Below, one piece after another: positions 1-8,036 of a stretch of 36,354 bases of DNA. The DNA comes from Bifidobacterium leontopitheci (GTDB taxonomy: Bacteria > Actinomycetota > Actinomycetes > Actinomycetales > Bifidobacteriaceae). Made by a program: the position numbers and the translations under genes. Under the pieces are notes generated by a model. The model ran no database searches and was not told the origin of the DNA. It saw only the letters and a program-made list of their open reading frames with translations. The stretch's first letter is position 1. Each line of letters opens with the position of its first letter. The stretch is from positions 1-36,354 of the forward strand of contig NZ_WBVT01000032.1 of NCBI RefSeq assembly GCF_009193355.1. Reading direction: 5' to 3'.

Positions 1-72
1 TCCAGCGAGTGGTCGACGCGCCGCTACCTCGACATGTCCCGACTCGGTGAGAACGTACACGAAGCGAACTGA
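1..72 (+). CDS. C-terminal end of an unidentified protein (partial)
   Basis: An open frame enters from the left edge in frame 1 and ends at TGA 70-72, giving 23 residues that finish in GENVHEAN. Too little is present to assign a family. It runs towards the minus-strand gene at 79-663, so the two genes are convergent with only six bases between them. Confidence 0.45.
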   Translation, partial: SSEWSTRRYLDMSRLGENVHEAN

Positions 73-78
73 TCATCG

Positions 79-663
79 TCACAGGGACGGGCGAGAACCA
101 AAGTGCGCAAGAAATCGGGCACTACCCAGAACTGGGGTCCGTTTGCTGACTCTCCTCTTGATATTGCCATTCTGATCTTGATATGAGGTCCATTCGGTGG
201 GGCGCGCGTAATATCTCATTCCCCCACCGCATATTGGGCACGGATTAGCTTTGACCTTGACTATGCTGAGTCGATGACCGCTTCCATCTACGGCTAGGCC
301 AAAAGAGCCATGGGAGAGGGGAACTAGCAATGCTTGTTTCGTGATTCTTCGTATTGATATGACTGAGGCAAAGATCAGCGCAGTAATCGAGAGAAGAATC
401 ATTTCTTGGCTAATATTAGACGCCACCGTGCCGGTGAAGTTTTTAGACAAGAAGATAACACCAAAATCATAAACGATTTTTCCAAATGAAATGATCGTAG
501 GTATTCCGGTCAGAAACCCAATCCATGTCAACGCTGCCTGTGTAATAGGACTGCGCCAAATGGGGACTTTCTCGTATTTTGCAGTTTGGGTATCCTGAGC
601 CTGCGGGCTTGGCGCATTGACCACCATGTTTCCAGCTACCTGAGTGACTGGTGCATGAAACAC
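79..663 (-). CDS. Hypothetical membrane protein with a CPIC knuckle
   Basis: Unrecognised protein of 194 residues. Two hydrophobic stretches (about residues 41-73 and 85-104) suggest a membrane protein. After them comes a soluble tail with one CPIC motif at 142-145, half of a zinc-ribbon pair. The only start in the frame is GTG at 663, with no clear ribosome binding site. The frame stays open upstream through an Asn/Ser-rich stretch until a TAG at 718-720, so the true N-terminus may have been cut by a nonsense mutation. Codon use is visibly more A+T-rich than in the genes from 3120 onward, which suggests horizontal acquisition. Confidence 0.5.
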   Translation of the reverse strand: MFHAPVTQVAGNMVVNAPSPQAQDTQTAKYEKVPIWRSPITQAALTWIGFLTGIPTIISFGKIVYDFGVIFLSKNFTGTVASNISQEMILLSITALIFASVISIRRITKQALLVPLSHGSFGLAVDGSGHRLSIVKVKANPCPICGGGMRYYARPTEWTSYQDQNGNIKRRVSKRTPVLGSARFLAHFGSRPSL

Positions 664-809
664 GTTGCTGTTGTTGTTGATGGAATTGTTTTCGGAGTGG
701 TTATTCGTGGCTTGTCCCTAGGACAGTCGTCTATACCGTCACATCAGTAACGCAATTCAAACTGTAAGTTTTCTGAGAGTTCCTCTTGAGGCTTAATTAT
801 GTTGCGCGG

Positions 810-1310
810 CTAATCTTCTTCGCTACCGCCCTTCTTGTCTTTGAGGGTGGCGCCGGTGCACTTGGACTTATCCCATGTCTTTTTGCCGATTGCTACGATC
901 AGAACGGGGCATGGGCCGGCGCCACCTCGCTGAAAGCGTTTGCGGGCGGTCGTCAGAGAGACGGTTGTGGTGGTTCCATAGTTGGCGAACCGCTTCTTTC
1001 CTTGCAGTTCAGGGTGCTCGGTGTAAAAGTCGTCTTGGAGGGTCTTCAGCAGCGAGCGACATGAATCGATCTCTTTGGTGATCATCACCGCGCCGTCGAT
1101 TGCTCCGGCTTCGTACCAAGCGCGATAGGCCGCGAGATCGCGATCGGCGTTGCCGTCTTTCGGATTCCATTCAACGTCCACGAGTACGCGGCCCTTGCAG
1201 TTGTCCACATAGTAGCCGGGTTGATAGGAGCGATCCATGATGCTGGTCTGGGTAAAGGCGGTGATGCCCCCGTGGATTATCGACCTTTTCCAGCTCCAGC
1301 CCGCTTTGCA
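810..1310 (-). pseudogene. Remnant of a BglII-family type II restriction endonuclease
   Basis: The stretch VDVEWNPKDGNADRDLAAYR followed by WYEAGAIDGAVMIT matches what I know of the BglII-type restriction endonuclease family, where the D/E-rich VEWN segment is the catalytic core. An ATG exists at 1236-1238 (142 residues from there), but family-like sequence (GGITAFTQTSIMDRSY) continues upstream in the same frame to a TAG at 1311-1313, so the N-terminal part is missing. Right at that point a dehydrogenase remnant begins on the other strand. No methyltransferase partner is in the window. A short active protein from the internal ATG is possible but unlikely. Confidence 0.6.
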
Positions 1311-1317
1311 CTACATC

Positions 1318-1692
1318 GTCCACATCGAGCGCATCGGCGCCGAGTACACGAACATACGCATCGTCCCCATGCCGCTCGATCTGACTGATCCGCATAGCTA
1401 CGACGTGCTGCGTGACCGGCTGGCCTCGGCGAAACCGGACGTGCGGCTGCTGGCCAGCAACGCAGGCATGGGCTCAAGCCGCATGTTCGCGGAAGAGGAC
1501 CCGCAACGCCTCGAACGGCTCGTGCAGCTGAACGTGACGGCGAACACGATGGCGATCCGGCATTGCCTGCCCTACATGCGCCGTGGCTCCCTGCGCGCCG
1601 TCAAACGGAACAAGGCCATCGATCTGCAGCACCCGTTCAACAAAACACTCGCCCTGCTGGCCAAGATACTGCCGATCCCGCTCATCGTATGA
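1318..1692 (+). pseudogene. Remnant of a short-chain dehydrogenase/reductase
   Basis: The frame contains PMPLDLTDPHSY, then DVRLLASNAGMG, then a lone LN (VQLNVTANTMAIRHCLPYM), which follow the order of the classical SDR fold (acidic loop, NNAG motif, LN helix). The N-terminal TGxxxGxG cofactor loop is absent and the text before about 1318 does not look SDR-like. The catalytic Ser...YxxxK segment is also absent: after PYMRRGS the sequence jumps to LALLAKILPIPLIV, which resembles the C-terminal part of such proteins. I infer loss of both the N-terminus and the catalytic middle, leaving a non-functional fragment. Confidence 0.6.
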
Positions 1693-1725
1693 CATGAGCT
1701 CAGTCACCATTCAATCGTAGAAAAC

Positions 1726-1768
1726 GTGAGAGCCGGCCCCCAAGATACTCGGGGCGTCCGGCTCTCAC
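1726..1768. terminator. Strong hairpin, possible terminator
   Basis: Arms GTGAGAGCCGG and CCGGCTCTCAC pair perfectly over 11 bp, and an inner CCCC/GGGG pairing extends the stem. The following bases are TTCCATTTCC, so the U-tract is weak. It lies after the dehydrogenase remnant and may be its old terminator. Confidence 0.5.
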
Positions 1769-1820
1769 TTCCATTTCCCCAGCGGGATTGGCTTTGCTCG
1801 CAAAGATAATAAGAGGCGCG

Positions 1821-1853
1821 AAAAACAGAAAGGAGCTGACGTATCAGCTCCTC
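1821..1853 (-). terminator. Rho-independent terminator of the DUF3800 gene
   Basis: On the minus strand AGGAGCTGA and TCAGCTCCT form a 9-bp stem with a 4-base loop, followed by TTCTGTTTTT. It sits about 80 bases after the stop of the DUF3800 gene and points the right way. Confidence 0.75.
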
Positions 1854-1931
1854 CCAGCTGCCACCTGAAGGCTTTAACAGCAATTACCGGCTCATTCCAG
1901 CACCTGCCACGCGCTGTGAGAGTCGCTTGGA

Positions 1932-2612
1932 CTACTGAGATGGGAGGAGATGTCTGCGCACCTGTTTTAGGTAGTTCTTCCTGAACGTGCGTACGGTGCC
2001 GAAGAATCGTTCGTCGGTGGCCGTCTGCTCGTGATTCTCGTATTTGCGTGCGGTCAGTTCGACGGTGCAGATGAAGTCGGCCACCTGTGCGAGTCGGTAA
2101 TCGGTCGGCGAGCCCTGACGATACACGATGGCCTGCTTCGAGAGCACGTACTCCACCGCACCGCGAATAGCTCGAGTGATCAGGCTCTGGCCGCCGTCGT
2201 AATACACCTTGACGGCGTCGAAGCTCTGGAAGAGTTCGAGATGGTCGAATACGACGTTGACGATGTCTCGTTTGATGCGCAGTCCCAGTTGTTCCAAGGT
2301 CGTGTAATCGGTCTTCCGATAGATCAGGGTCACGTATTGTACGGGTAGCTTGAACAGCATGGACAGGAAGTAGGTGAGCAGTCGTTTGCGTTGGCTGACG
2401 CTGAGATGCTGGTAAGCGTCATGGCCGTTCAGCAGCGGGGACGTGTGCAGCGGAATGTTGGGCAGTCCGGCGTTGCGCAGTGTCTGCTCGTATCCCTCGA
2501 ACATGGGGATGACGGGGTTGGATTGATCATGGAATACCAGCGTCAGCGCGTAGTATTCGGACTGGAAGCCCTGTTCGCCGGATTCATCCGCGAAGATCGA
2601 GCCGTCCGCCAT
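1932..2612 (-). CDS. DUF3800 domain-containing protein
   Basis: 226 residues. The N-terminal SIFADESGEQG corresponds to the (Y/F)xDESG signature of DUF3800, and YYDGGQS in the middle and QVADFICTVELTARKYE near the end match the later conserved acidic and Ala-Asp positions. DUF3800 proteins have an RNase H-like layout and are common on mobile or defence-rich DNA, but their activity is not established. I start at ATG 2612 because CAGGGGG lies just upstream; an in-frame ATG at 2723 would translate through the hairpin at 2635-2654. It lies downstream of tRNA-Ser on the same strand, with its own terminator. Confidence 0.8.
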   Translation of the reverse strand: MADGSIFADESGEQGFQSEYYALTLVFHDQSNPVIPMFEGYEQTLRNAGLPNIPLHTSPLLNGHDAYQHLSVSQRKRLLTYFLSMLFKLPVQYVTLIYRKTDYTTLEQLGLRIKRDIVNVVFDHLELFQSFDAVKVYYDGGQSLITRAIRGAVEYVLSKQAIVYRQGSPTDYRLAQVADFICTVELTARKYENHEQTATDERFFGTVRTFRKNYLKQVRRHLLPSQ

Positions 2613-2624
2613 CGCACCCCCTGA

Positions 2625-2654
2625 AATGAAAAATGCCGGGGGATTACCCCCGGC
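2625..2654 (-). terminator. Terminator-like hairpin in the leader of the DUF3800 gene
   Basis: Minus strand: GCCGGGGG, loop TAAT, CCCCCGGC, then ATTTTTC. This is a good intrinsic terminator, yet it ends only about 12 bases before the ATG at 2612 and next to the ribosome binding site CAGGGGG, whose G-run could pair with the hairpin's C-run. It could simply stop tRNA read-through or act as an attenuator. Confidence 0.6.
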
Positions 2655-2848
2655 TCTTGGAAGTCTCACATTGCTGCGGACCTGTGTACTGAGAACACTA
2701 CCAGATTTCGGCATGCGCCGCAAAGCGCGATTCGGCTGTGGGAAAAATCGGGGGAGAAGAGGGAGCCCAAAGCGGAAGTGGGGGCACGGACCGCGACGCT
2801 CCAGAACGAGTGCACCATAACGATACCAGCGTCGGCGGGGCCGTTATG

Positions 2849-2885
2849 AAAAAGCCGGAATCCTCTGGAAATCAAGGATTCCGGC
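2849..2885 (-). terminator. Rho-independent terminator after tRNA-Ser
   Basis: Minus strand: GCCGGAATCC pairs with GGATTCCGGC around a short loop and is followed by TTTTT. It begins two bases after the encoded CCA of the tRNA gene. Confidence 0.85.
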
Positions 2886-2887
2886 GA

Positions 2888-2975
2888 TGGCGGAGGATAC
2901 GAGATTCGAACTCGTGAGGCTGTTACACCAACACGCTTTCCAAGCGTGCGCCATAGACCACTAGGCGAATCCTCC
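2888..2975 (-). tRNA. tRNA-Ser(GGA)
   Basis: The minus strand folds as a type II tRNA: acceptor stem GGAGGAT/ATCCTCC, anticodon stem-loop CACGC-TTGGAAA-GCGTG with anticodon GGA, a long variable arm typical of serine tRNA, T-loop GTTCGAATC, discriminator G and an encoded CCA (2888-2890). It reads UCC/UCU serine codons. tRNA genes are common integration sites, and the worn accessory stretch 79-2612 lies on its 3' side, but I found no second copy of its 3' end in the window. Confidence 0.95.
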
Positions 2976-3119
2976 ATTATGCGACCCGCTGAAGTTCATC
3001 GCTTCAAACAGGCAACTCGAAGAGAATACCACACCGCGAGCAAAAAGCCAAAAACCGTTGCAAATCCCGCGTGTCGCGCATCATATGGCCGTCGGCACCT
3101 CACCCAGCCACGCCACTCA

Positions 3120-3536
3120 TCACCAGCTGTTCGCACCATCCCCCACGAACCGCACGATGAATCCGCACTCGTAATGCAGGAACATGTTCGCTCCGTAACG
3201 GTCCACGTCCCGATGGGTGAACAGCATACGGATCGCGAACGCGACCTGCACGTCGTGCGGCAGCGCGCGGAACGCACGGTACGCATCCCAGCCGCTCCTG
3301 CTCACCGCATGGTCGGGCACGAACGCATACCCGTAGCCGTCCTCGTTCACATATCCCATGAACGGCAGGTCCCACGCGTCGTGCCGGGTCAGCTCGGCCT
3401 TGTACTGCTCCACCCCGGCGAGCGCCTGGTCGCCGATGCCGAACCTCTTCGCCACTTCGTTGGCTTCCGCGGTCTTGTCCGCCGCGGTCCGTCCGAACAT
3501 GTCGGTGTCGACGAGAATCAGCCGTCCCTCTCCCAT
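3120..3536 (-). CDS. Hypothetical protein
   Basis: 138 residues, family not recognised. It begins MGEGRLILVDTDMFG and has no signal peptide or membrane segment, so it is probably cytoplasmic. The start at 3536 is chosen because AAAGGAGG lies about seven bases upstream; a longer reading from 3650 has no such site. The middle contains a stretch rich in Tyr and Gly (YVNEDGYGYAF) and the end is hydrophobic and aromatic. It is transcribed toward tRNA-Ser and divergently from the aldo/keto reductase gene. Confidence 0.7.
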   Translation of the reverse strand: MGEGRLILVDTDMFGRTAADKTAEANEVAKRFGIGDQALAGVEQYKAELTRHDAWDLPFMGYVNEDGYGYAFVPDHAVSRSGWDAYRAFRALPHDVQVAFAIRMLFTHRDVDRYGANMFLHYECGFIVRFVGDGANSW

Positions 3537-3842
3537 GGTGGTCCTCCTTTGTTTGACTCTTCCGCCCTCATGACCGTTCGCCACGCCGTGCGGAATGTGC
3601 GATGTACCCGCCACCGACGTGTCGTTTCGTCCGTTGCCGCCGCTCACCATAACATCACGTCATGTTACGAGAATGTTGTGTAATCGTTTTATATCCGACT
3701 GTTTGCCGTTTTGCGGCCGCAGTGTGCCGTCATGTTCGCTCCCGTGCGTTCCGCCGGCGAAACGAACATCCGCCATGTTCGTTATGCGGACGGCGCGGCC
3801 GCCGCTTGGCCGAATGCCGGACGCGCGTGCGAGAATGGCGGC

Positions 3843-4823
3843 ATGACTGAGTTGCAGCATGACGTGGATTTCGCGAACCGTGTGGGGTTCGCCGGCAAGG
3901 CGGCGATGCCGCGCATCGGCATGGGGACGATGGCGCTGGCGATCGAGGGGCGGCCGGACCGCGCGACGGCGGTCGACACGATTCACGCGGCGCTTGACGC
4001 GGGCGTGCGGTATCTCGACACCGCTTGGTCGTACTATCTGCCGAGCGCGCCGGGGGTCGACGGCACGGGCGTCGCGGCCGACTTCGGCTACGGCGAGCGG
4101 CTGGTGCATGACGCGGTCGCCAGTTGGGACGGTCCGCGCGACGAGGTGCTGGTCGCCACGAAGACCGGCTACCGGCGCACGATCAGCAAGGCGGCGGGGG
4201 TTGCGGATGCCGGGGTCGACGGCCGGCAGCGGCTGCAGGCGGCCGGCAGCCGGTACGGCTGGATGGCCGATTCGCGGCCGGAGACGATGATCCGCGACGC
4301 GAAGGAGTCGGCGCTGCGGCTCGGCGTGGACGCGCTCGACCTGCTGTACTCGCACGGCCCCGATCCGGCCGTGCCGTACGCGGATACGCTGGGGGCGCTG
4401 CGCACGCTGCTTGACGAGGGCGTGATCAGGTATGCCGGCATTTCGCGCGTGGACAATGCACAGATCGACCTGGCGCGCGAGGTGCTCGGCGACCGGCTGA
4501 TCGCCGTGCAGAACCAGTTCTCGCCATCCCACCCGGATCCGGAAGGCACGATGGGGCATTGCGCGGCGCTTGGGCTTGATTTCGTCTGCTGGTCGCCGCT
4601 GGGAGGGTTCCTCGACCCGTTCGACATGCACGCGTACGACCCATTCAAACGGGTGGCGGCGGCGCGCGGCTGCTCGTATCAGCGGGTGGTGCTCGCCTGG
4701 GAGCTGACCCGGTACGACCGTCTGTTCACGATTCCCAGCGCGCGCAATCCGCACGAGGTGCGCGACTCGTTCGCCGCGCTCGACCTGCGGCTGACCGACG
4801 ACGAGCTGGCCGCGCTGGGCTGA
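3843..4823 (+). CDS. Aldo/keto reductase family oxidoreductase
   Basis: 326 residues with the aldo/keto reductase TIM-barrel layout: RIGMGTMAL at the first strand, VRYLDTAWSYY carrying the catalytic Asp and Tyr, LVATKTGY with the Lys, LYSHGPDP with the His, and the C-terminal cofactor segment IPSARNPHEVRDSFAAL that binds NADP(H) in the family. It should reduce aldehydes or ketones, or oxidise sugars, with NADP(H); the substrate cannot be read from sequence. ATG 3843 is preferred because family similarity begins there; the frame is open to 3711 without a good ribosome binding site. The gene is followed by a MarR gene on the same strand. Confidence 0.85.
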   Translation: MTELQHDVDFANRVGFAGKAAMPRIGMGTMALAIEGRPDRATAVDTIHAALDAGVRYLDTAWSYYLPSAPGVDGTGVAADFGYGERLVHDAVASWDGPRDEVLVATKTGYRRTISKAAGVADAGVDGRQRLQAAGSRYGWMADSRPETMIRDAKESALRLGVDALDLLYSHGPDPAVPYADTLGALRTLLDEGVIRYAGISRVDNAQIDLAREVLGDRLIAVQNQFSPSHPDPEGTMGHCAALGLDFVCWSPLGGFLDPFDMHAYDPFKRVAAARGCSYQRVVLAWELTRYDRLFTIPSARNPHEVRDSFAALDLRLTDDELAALG

Positions 4824-4931
4824 GAGCCGAAGATGCTGCCGCGCAAGGCATTTTTGTTTATAGTGTGAGGTAATATATCGTCGTTATTGCCGACACCGAT
4901 GTCACCGGCATCGCATGGAAAGGATGGAGCC

Positions 4932-5414
4932 ATGGGGTTCGAGCAGGAGGCCGTGAGCAAGCTGTACGCGAAGGCATGGTGCCATCGTTCCAGCATGCAG
5001 CGCGACATGACCCGCGGCGCGCACGGCGAATCCCTGGCCTTGCGGCAGCTGTGCGACCATGGCGCGCTGACGCCGTCCCAGCTTGCCGAGTTCCTGCGCG
5101 TCAGCTCCGGCCGCGTCTCCACCCTGCTGTCATCCCTTGAGAAAAAGGGGTACGTGACACGCACCGGCGACCCGGACGACCGTCGCGTCGTGCGCGTGGC
5201 CATCACCGATGAGGGCCGCGCCAAAGCCGAACGCGACATGGATGCGATGCGCGACGCCGTCTGCTGGATCTTCTCGCAGATGGGCGAACGCCGCACGCGC
5301 GAGTTCGTCGACCTGACCTGCGAGTTCATGACCTACATGTCGATCTGCCGCCCCGGCGAGCCGCGACCCACGCCCGAGGAGATCCGCAAGGCGTTCGACG
5401 AAGCCGACGACTGA
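4932..5414 (+). CDS. MarR family transcriptional regulator
   Basis: 160 residues. The winged helix-turn-helix is clear: LTPSQLAEFLRVSSGRVSTL (helix-turn-helix), then LEKKGYVTRTGDPDDRRVVR (wing), flanked by helical dimerisation segments. AAAGGATGGAG precedes ATG 4932. It lies upstream of two ABC exporter genes on the same strand, so it most likely represses them and may bind its own promoter: the stretch near 4862-4877 (TGTGAGGTAATATA) resembles TGTAAGTAATTTA in the exporter promoter. MarR proteins usually lose DNA binding on meeting a small toxic ligand, but the ligand here is unknown. Confidence 0.88.
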   Translation: MGFEQEAVSKLYAKAWCHRSSMQRDMTRGAHGESLALRQLCDHGALTPSQLAEFLRVSSGRVSTLLSSLEKKGYVTRTGDPDDRRVVRVAITDEGRAKAERDMDAMRDAVCWIFSQMGERRTREFVDLTCEFMTYMSICRPGEPRPTPEEIRKAFDEADD

Positions 5415-5447
5415 CTGAGTGGGGGGCAGATTCCCGAAGCGGGTGGC

Positions 5448-5630
5448 GCTCCCCCAGTCGGCTCCGCCGACAGCCCCCTCCACCGAGGGGGCCAAGACAC
5501 CTGGCCGGCCTGCCAGCGCCGCACCTCGCCTACAAACAGCTCCGCTGTTTGCTATACGGCTCGGCCCTCCACCGAGGGGGCGAGACCACCCTCAGTCAGC
5601 TCCGCTGACAGCTCCCGCCAGCGGGAGCCA
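5448..5630. repeat. Composite hairpin repeat, CTCCCCCAGTC family
   Basis: Between the MarR gene and the exporter (5415-5854) there is no gene. The stretch contains CTCCCCCAGTC, a small hairpin GTCGGCTCCGCCGAC, and CCCCCTCCACCGAGGGGG; a partial second copy at 5563-5582; AAACAGCTCCGCTGTTT at about 5534-5550; and a variant at 5588-5630 where the last hairpin is CTCCCGCCAGCGGGAG. The same modules recur at 7679-7970, and in part at 15301-15320, 15596-15640 and 34424-34485. Confidence 0.75.
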
Positions 5631-5732
5631 AACATCACATGAAAGTCCACCTGCACGCCCGCCAGCGAGAGCGAACGCCACGCAAGGCCCCGCCACGCAT
5701 TCACAGGGTTTTCTCAGCATCATGCGTATTGT

Positions 5733-5755
5733 CTTACACTGTAAGTAATTTACAG
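5733..5755. promoter_or_regulatory. Palindromic operator upstream of the ABC exporter
   Basis: Two overlapping inverted repeats lie about 100 bases before the first exporter gene: CTTACA-C-TGTAAG (5733-5745) and CTGTAA-GTAAT-TTACAG (5739-5755). They are A+T-rich within GC-rich DNA. The adjacent MarR protein is the obvious candidate to bind here. Confidence 0.55.
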
Positions 5756-5854
5756 TAGAAACTAAATCAACGACCGTAACCGGTAACCAACACCGGACCG
5801 CGCATCACGCGCGGCCACCGCAGAACCACATACGGATCCGAAAGGAACCCGCCG

Positions 5855-7660
5855 ATGCTTCGCATACTGAAATACCTCTCCAAAGGCGAGATCGCGCAGA
5901 TGCTCGTCGCCCTGCTCTCCATCGTCGGCCAGGTCTGGCTCGACCTCAAACTGCCCGACTACATGTCCGACATCACGCAGCTCGTCGAGACGCCCGGCAG
6001 CGCGATGGGCGACATCTGGATCGCCGGCGGCAAGATGCTGCTCGTCTCGCTCGGCTCAGTCGCCTGCGCGATCGTGACCGGCTTCATCGCCGCCCGCGTC
6101 GGCTCGTCGTTCACGCAGCGCCTGCGCTCGCTCGAGTTCGCGAAGGTCGAGTCGTTCGGCCCGGCAGAAATGGGCCACTTCTCGACCGCGAGCCTCATCA
6201 CCCGCTCCACGAACGACATCACGCAAATCCAGATGTTCATCACCGTCGGCCTGCAGCTCATCGTCAAATCGCCGATCATGGCCGTCTGGGCGGTCATGAA
6301 GATCGCCGGCGAAGGCTTCGAGTGGACGATCGCCACCGCGGTCGCCGTCGTCGTGCTGCTCGCCGCCATCGCGATCATGATGGCCATGGTCATGCCGAAA
6401 TTCAAGACCATGCAGACCCTCACCGACAACATCAACCTCGTAGCCCGCGAGAACCTGACCGGTCTGCGCGTCGTGCGCGCCTACAACGCCGAGGACTACC
6501 AGGAGGCCAAGTTCACCAAGGCCAACAAGGAGCTCACCGACACGCAGCTGTTCACCAACCGCACGATGGCGCTCATGATGCCGCTGATGAACACGGTCAT
6601 GAACGGCCTCATGCTCGCCGTCTACTGGATCGGCGCCTACCTGATCGAGGCGGCCGGCCTCATGGACAAGCTCACCGTGTTCTCGAACATGGTCGTCTTC
6701 TCGAACTACTCCGTGCAGGTCATCATGAGCTTCCTGCTCATGAGCATGGTGTTCGTGCTCTGGCCGCGCGCCGACGTCTCCGCCCAGCGCGTGCTCGAGG
6801 TGCTCGACACCGAGCCTGCCGTGCGGCCCGGGCACGATACCACCGCGAGCGCCGCAACCGGCACCGCGGCGGACGGCCCGTCTCGCGGCGAGGTCGAGTT
6901 CCGCGACGTGAGCTTCACGTACCCGGACTCGCGCGAGCCGATGCTCGAGCACATCTCGTTCACCGCCAAGCCCGGCCAGACCGTCGCGTTCATCGGCTCG
7001 ACCGGCTCCGGCAAGTCGACGCTCATCAACCTGGTGCCGCGACTGTACGACGCGACCTCCGGCCAGGTGCTCGTCGACGGCCGCGACGTACGCGAGTACG
7101 ATCTCAAGGCACTGCGCGACCGTATCGGCTACGTGCCGCAGCAGTCGGTGTTGTTCCGTGGGACCGTCGCGAGCAACATCAGTTACGGCGACGACGTGAG
7201 CGGTGGCGACGTGCACGGCGACAGTGATGGCAAGGCCGACCGTATCCGCGCGGCCGCCGACGTGGCGCAGGCCACCGAGTTCATCGACCGCATGGACGAC
7301 GGCTTCGACTCGGCGGTCGCCCAAGGCGGCTCGAACGTCTCCGGCGGCCAGAAGCAGCGTATCTCCATCGCCCGCGCGGTGTTCCGCCACCCGGAGATCC
7401 TCATCTTCGACGACTCGTTCAGCGCGCTGGATTTCAGGACCGACCGCGAAGTACGCGACGCGCTCGCCCGCGAGGCCAAGGGCTCCACGAAGCTGATCGT
7501 CGCCCAGCGCATCGGCACGATCATGAACGCCGACCAGATCATCGTGCTCGACGACGGCAAGGTCGTCGGCCACGGCACACACAAGGAACTGCTCGACGGC
7601 TGCGAGGTCTACCAGCAGATCGCCGAATCCCAGCTCAGCAAAGCCGAGCTCACCGCCTGA
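5855..7660 (+). CDS. ABC exporter half-transporter with degenerate ATP site (subunit 1)
   Basis: 601 residues: a six-helix ABC exporter membrane domain (about 15-305), then a nucleotide-binding domain with Walker A GSTGSGKST (381-389), signature VSGGQ (495-499) and Walker B ILIFDD (515-520). The catalytic Glu after Walker B is Asp520 and the switch His is Gln551 (VAQRIGTI). This pair of changes is known from the degenerate-site subunit of heterodimeric exporters such as TM287/288 and LmrCD. It therefore probably pairs with the product of 8037-9884 to export drugs or lipid-like compounds across the membrane. GAAAGGA precedes the ATG. A low-complexity Ala/Thr linker (about 325-345) joins the domains. 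Confidence 0.93.
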   Translation: MLRILKYLSKGEIAQMLVALLSIVGQVWLDLKLPDYMSDITQLVETPGSAMGDIWIAGGKMLLVSLGSVACAIVTGFIAARVGSSFTQRLRSLEFAKVESFGPAEMGHFSTASLITRSTNDITQIQMFITVGLQLIVKSPIMAVWAVMKIAGEGFEWTIATAVAVVVLLAAIAIMMAMVMPKFKTMQTLTDNINLVARENLTGLRVVRAYNAEDYQEAKFTKANKELTDTQLFTNRTMALMMPLMNTVMNGLMLAVYWIGAYLIEAAGLMDKLTVFSNMVVFSNYSVQVIMSFLLMSMVFVLWPRADVSAQRVLEVLDTEPAVRPGHDTTASAATGTAADGPSRGEVEFRDVSFTYPDSREPMLEHISFTAKPGQTVAFIGSTGSGKSTLINLVPRLYDATSGQVLVDGRDVREYDLKALRDRIGYVPQQSVLFRGTVASNISYGDDVSGGDVHGDSDGKADRIRAAADVAQATEFIDRMDDGFDSAVAQGGSNVSGGQKQRISIARAVFRHPEILIFDDSFSALDFRTDREVRDALAREAKGSTKLIVAQRIGTIMNADQIIVLDDGKVVGHGTHKELLDGCEVYQQIAESQLSKAELTA

Positions 7661-7678
7661 GGGCTGAAAGCGGATGAC

Positions 7679-7970
7679 GCTCCCCCAGTCACGGCCTCTG
7701 GCCGCGACAGCCCCCTCCACCGAGGGGGCCGAGGGACGGGACAGCCGGCTCGGCAGGGGCGAACTCAACGGCTGACACACCGCTGCGGATGACGCTCCCC
7801 CAGTCACGGCCCTCCACCGAGGGGGCCAAGGAAGCGGGACGGCCAGCTGCGCGGGCGCCCCACCCTCAGTCACGGCCCACGGCCGCGACAGCTCCCGCCA
7901 GCGGGAGCCGAGACCGACTGCATCCGCTCCCGCTGGCGGGAGCTGGACCGTGAAGCGGGACTGAGGGTGG
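7679..7970. repeat. Cluster of CTCCCCCAGTC-family hairpin repeats
   Basis: The 376-base gap between the two exporter genes holds no gene. It is mostly repeats: 7679-7733 (CTCCCCCAGTC plus the CCCCCTCCACCGAGGGGG hairpin), a shortened copy at 7794-7829, a CCCTCAGTC/CTCCCGCCAGCGGGAG variant at 7861-7911, and an inverted variant at 7922-7970. The gap is unusual because the two genes encode partner subunits that are normally adjacent. Confidence 0.75.
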
Positions 7971-8036
7971 TCACCCGCCCGACACAGCCAATCCACTCAA
8001 CACAACACGCGAAACAACACACGAAAAGGACCAAAC

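Noticed and set aside
786..1064. Plus-strand open frame opposite the BglII-like remnant
   Set aside because: Antisense to a sequence with clear family motifs; no start signals.
2888..2975. tRNA-Ser as attachment site of an integrated element spanning 79-2612
   Set aside because: No copy of the tRNA 3' end and no integrase gene could be found in the window, so integration remains a suggestion only.
6056..7996. Open frame of 646 codons on the minus strand under the first ABC exporter gene
   Set aside because: It is the antisense of a clear ABC gene; GC-rich codon use keeps this frame open, and the translation has no recognisable domain.
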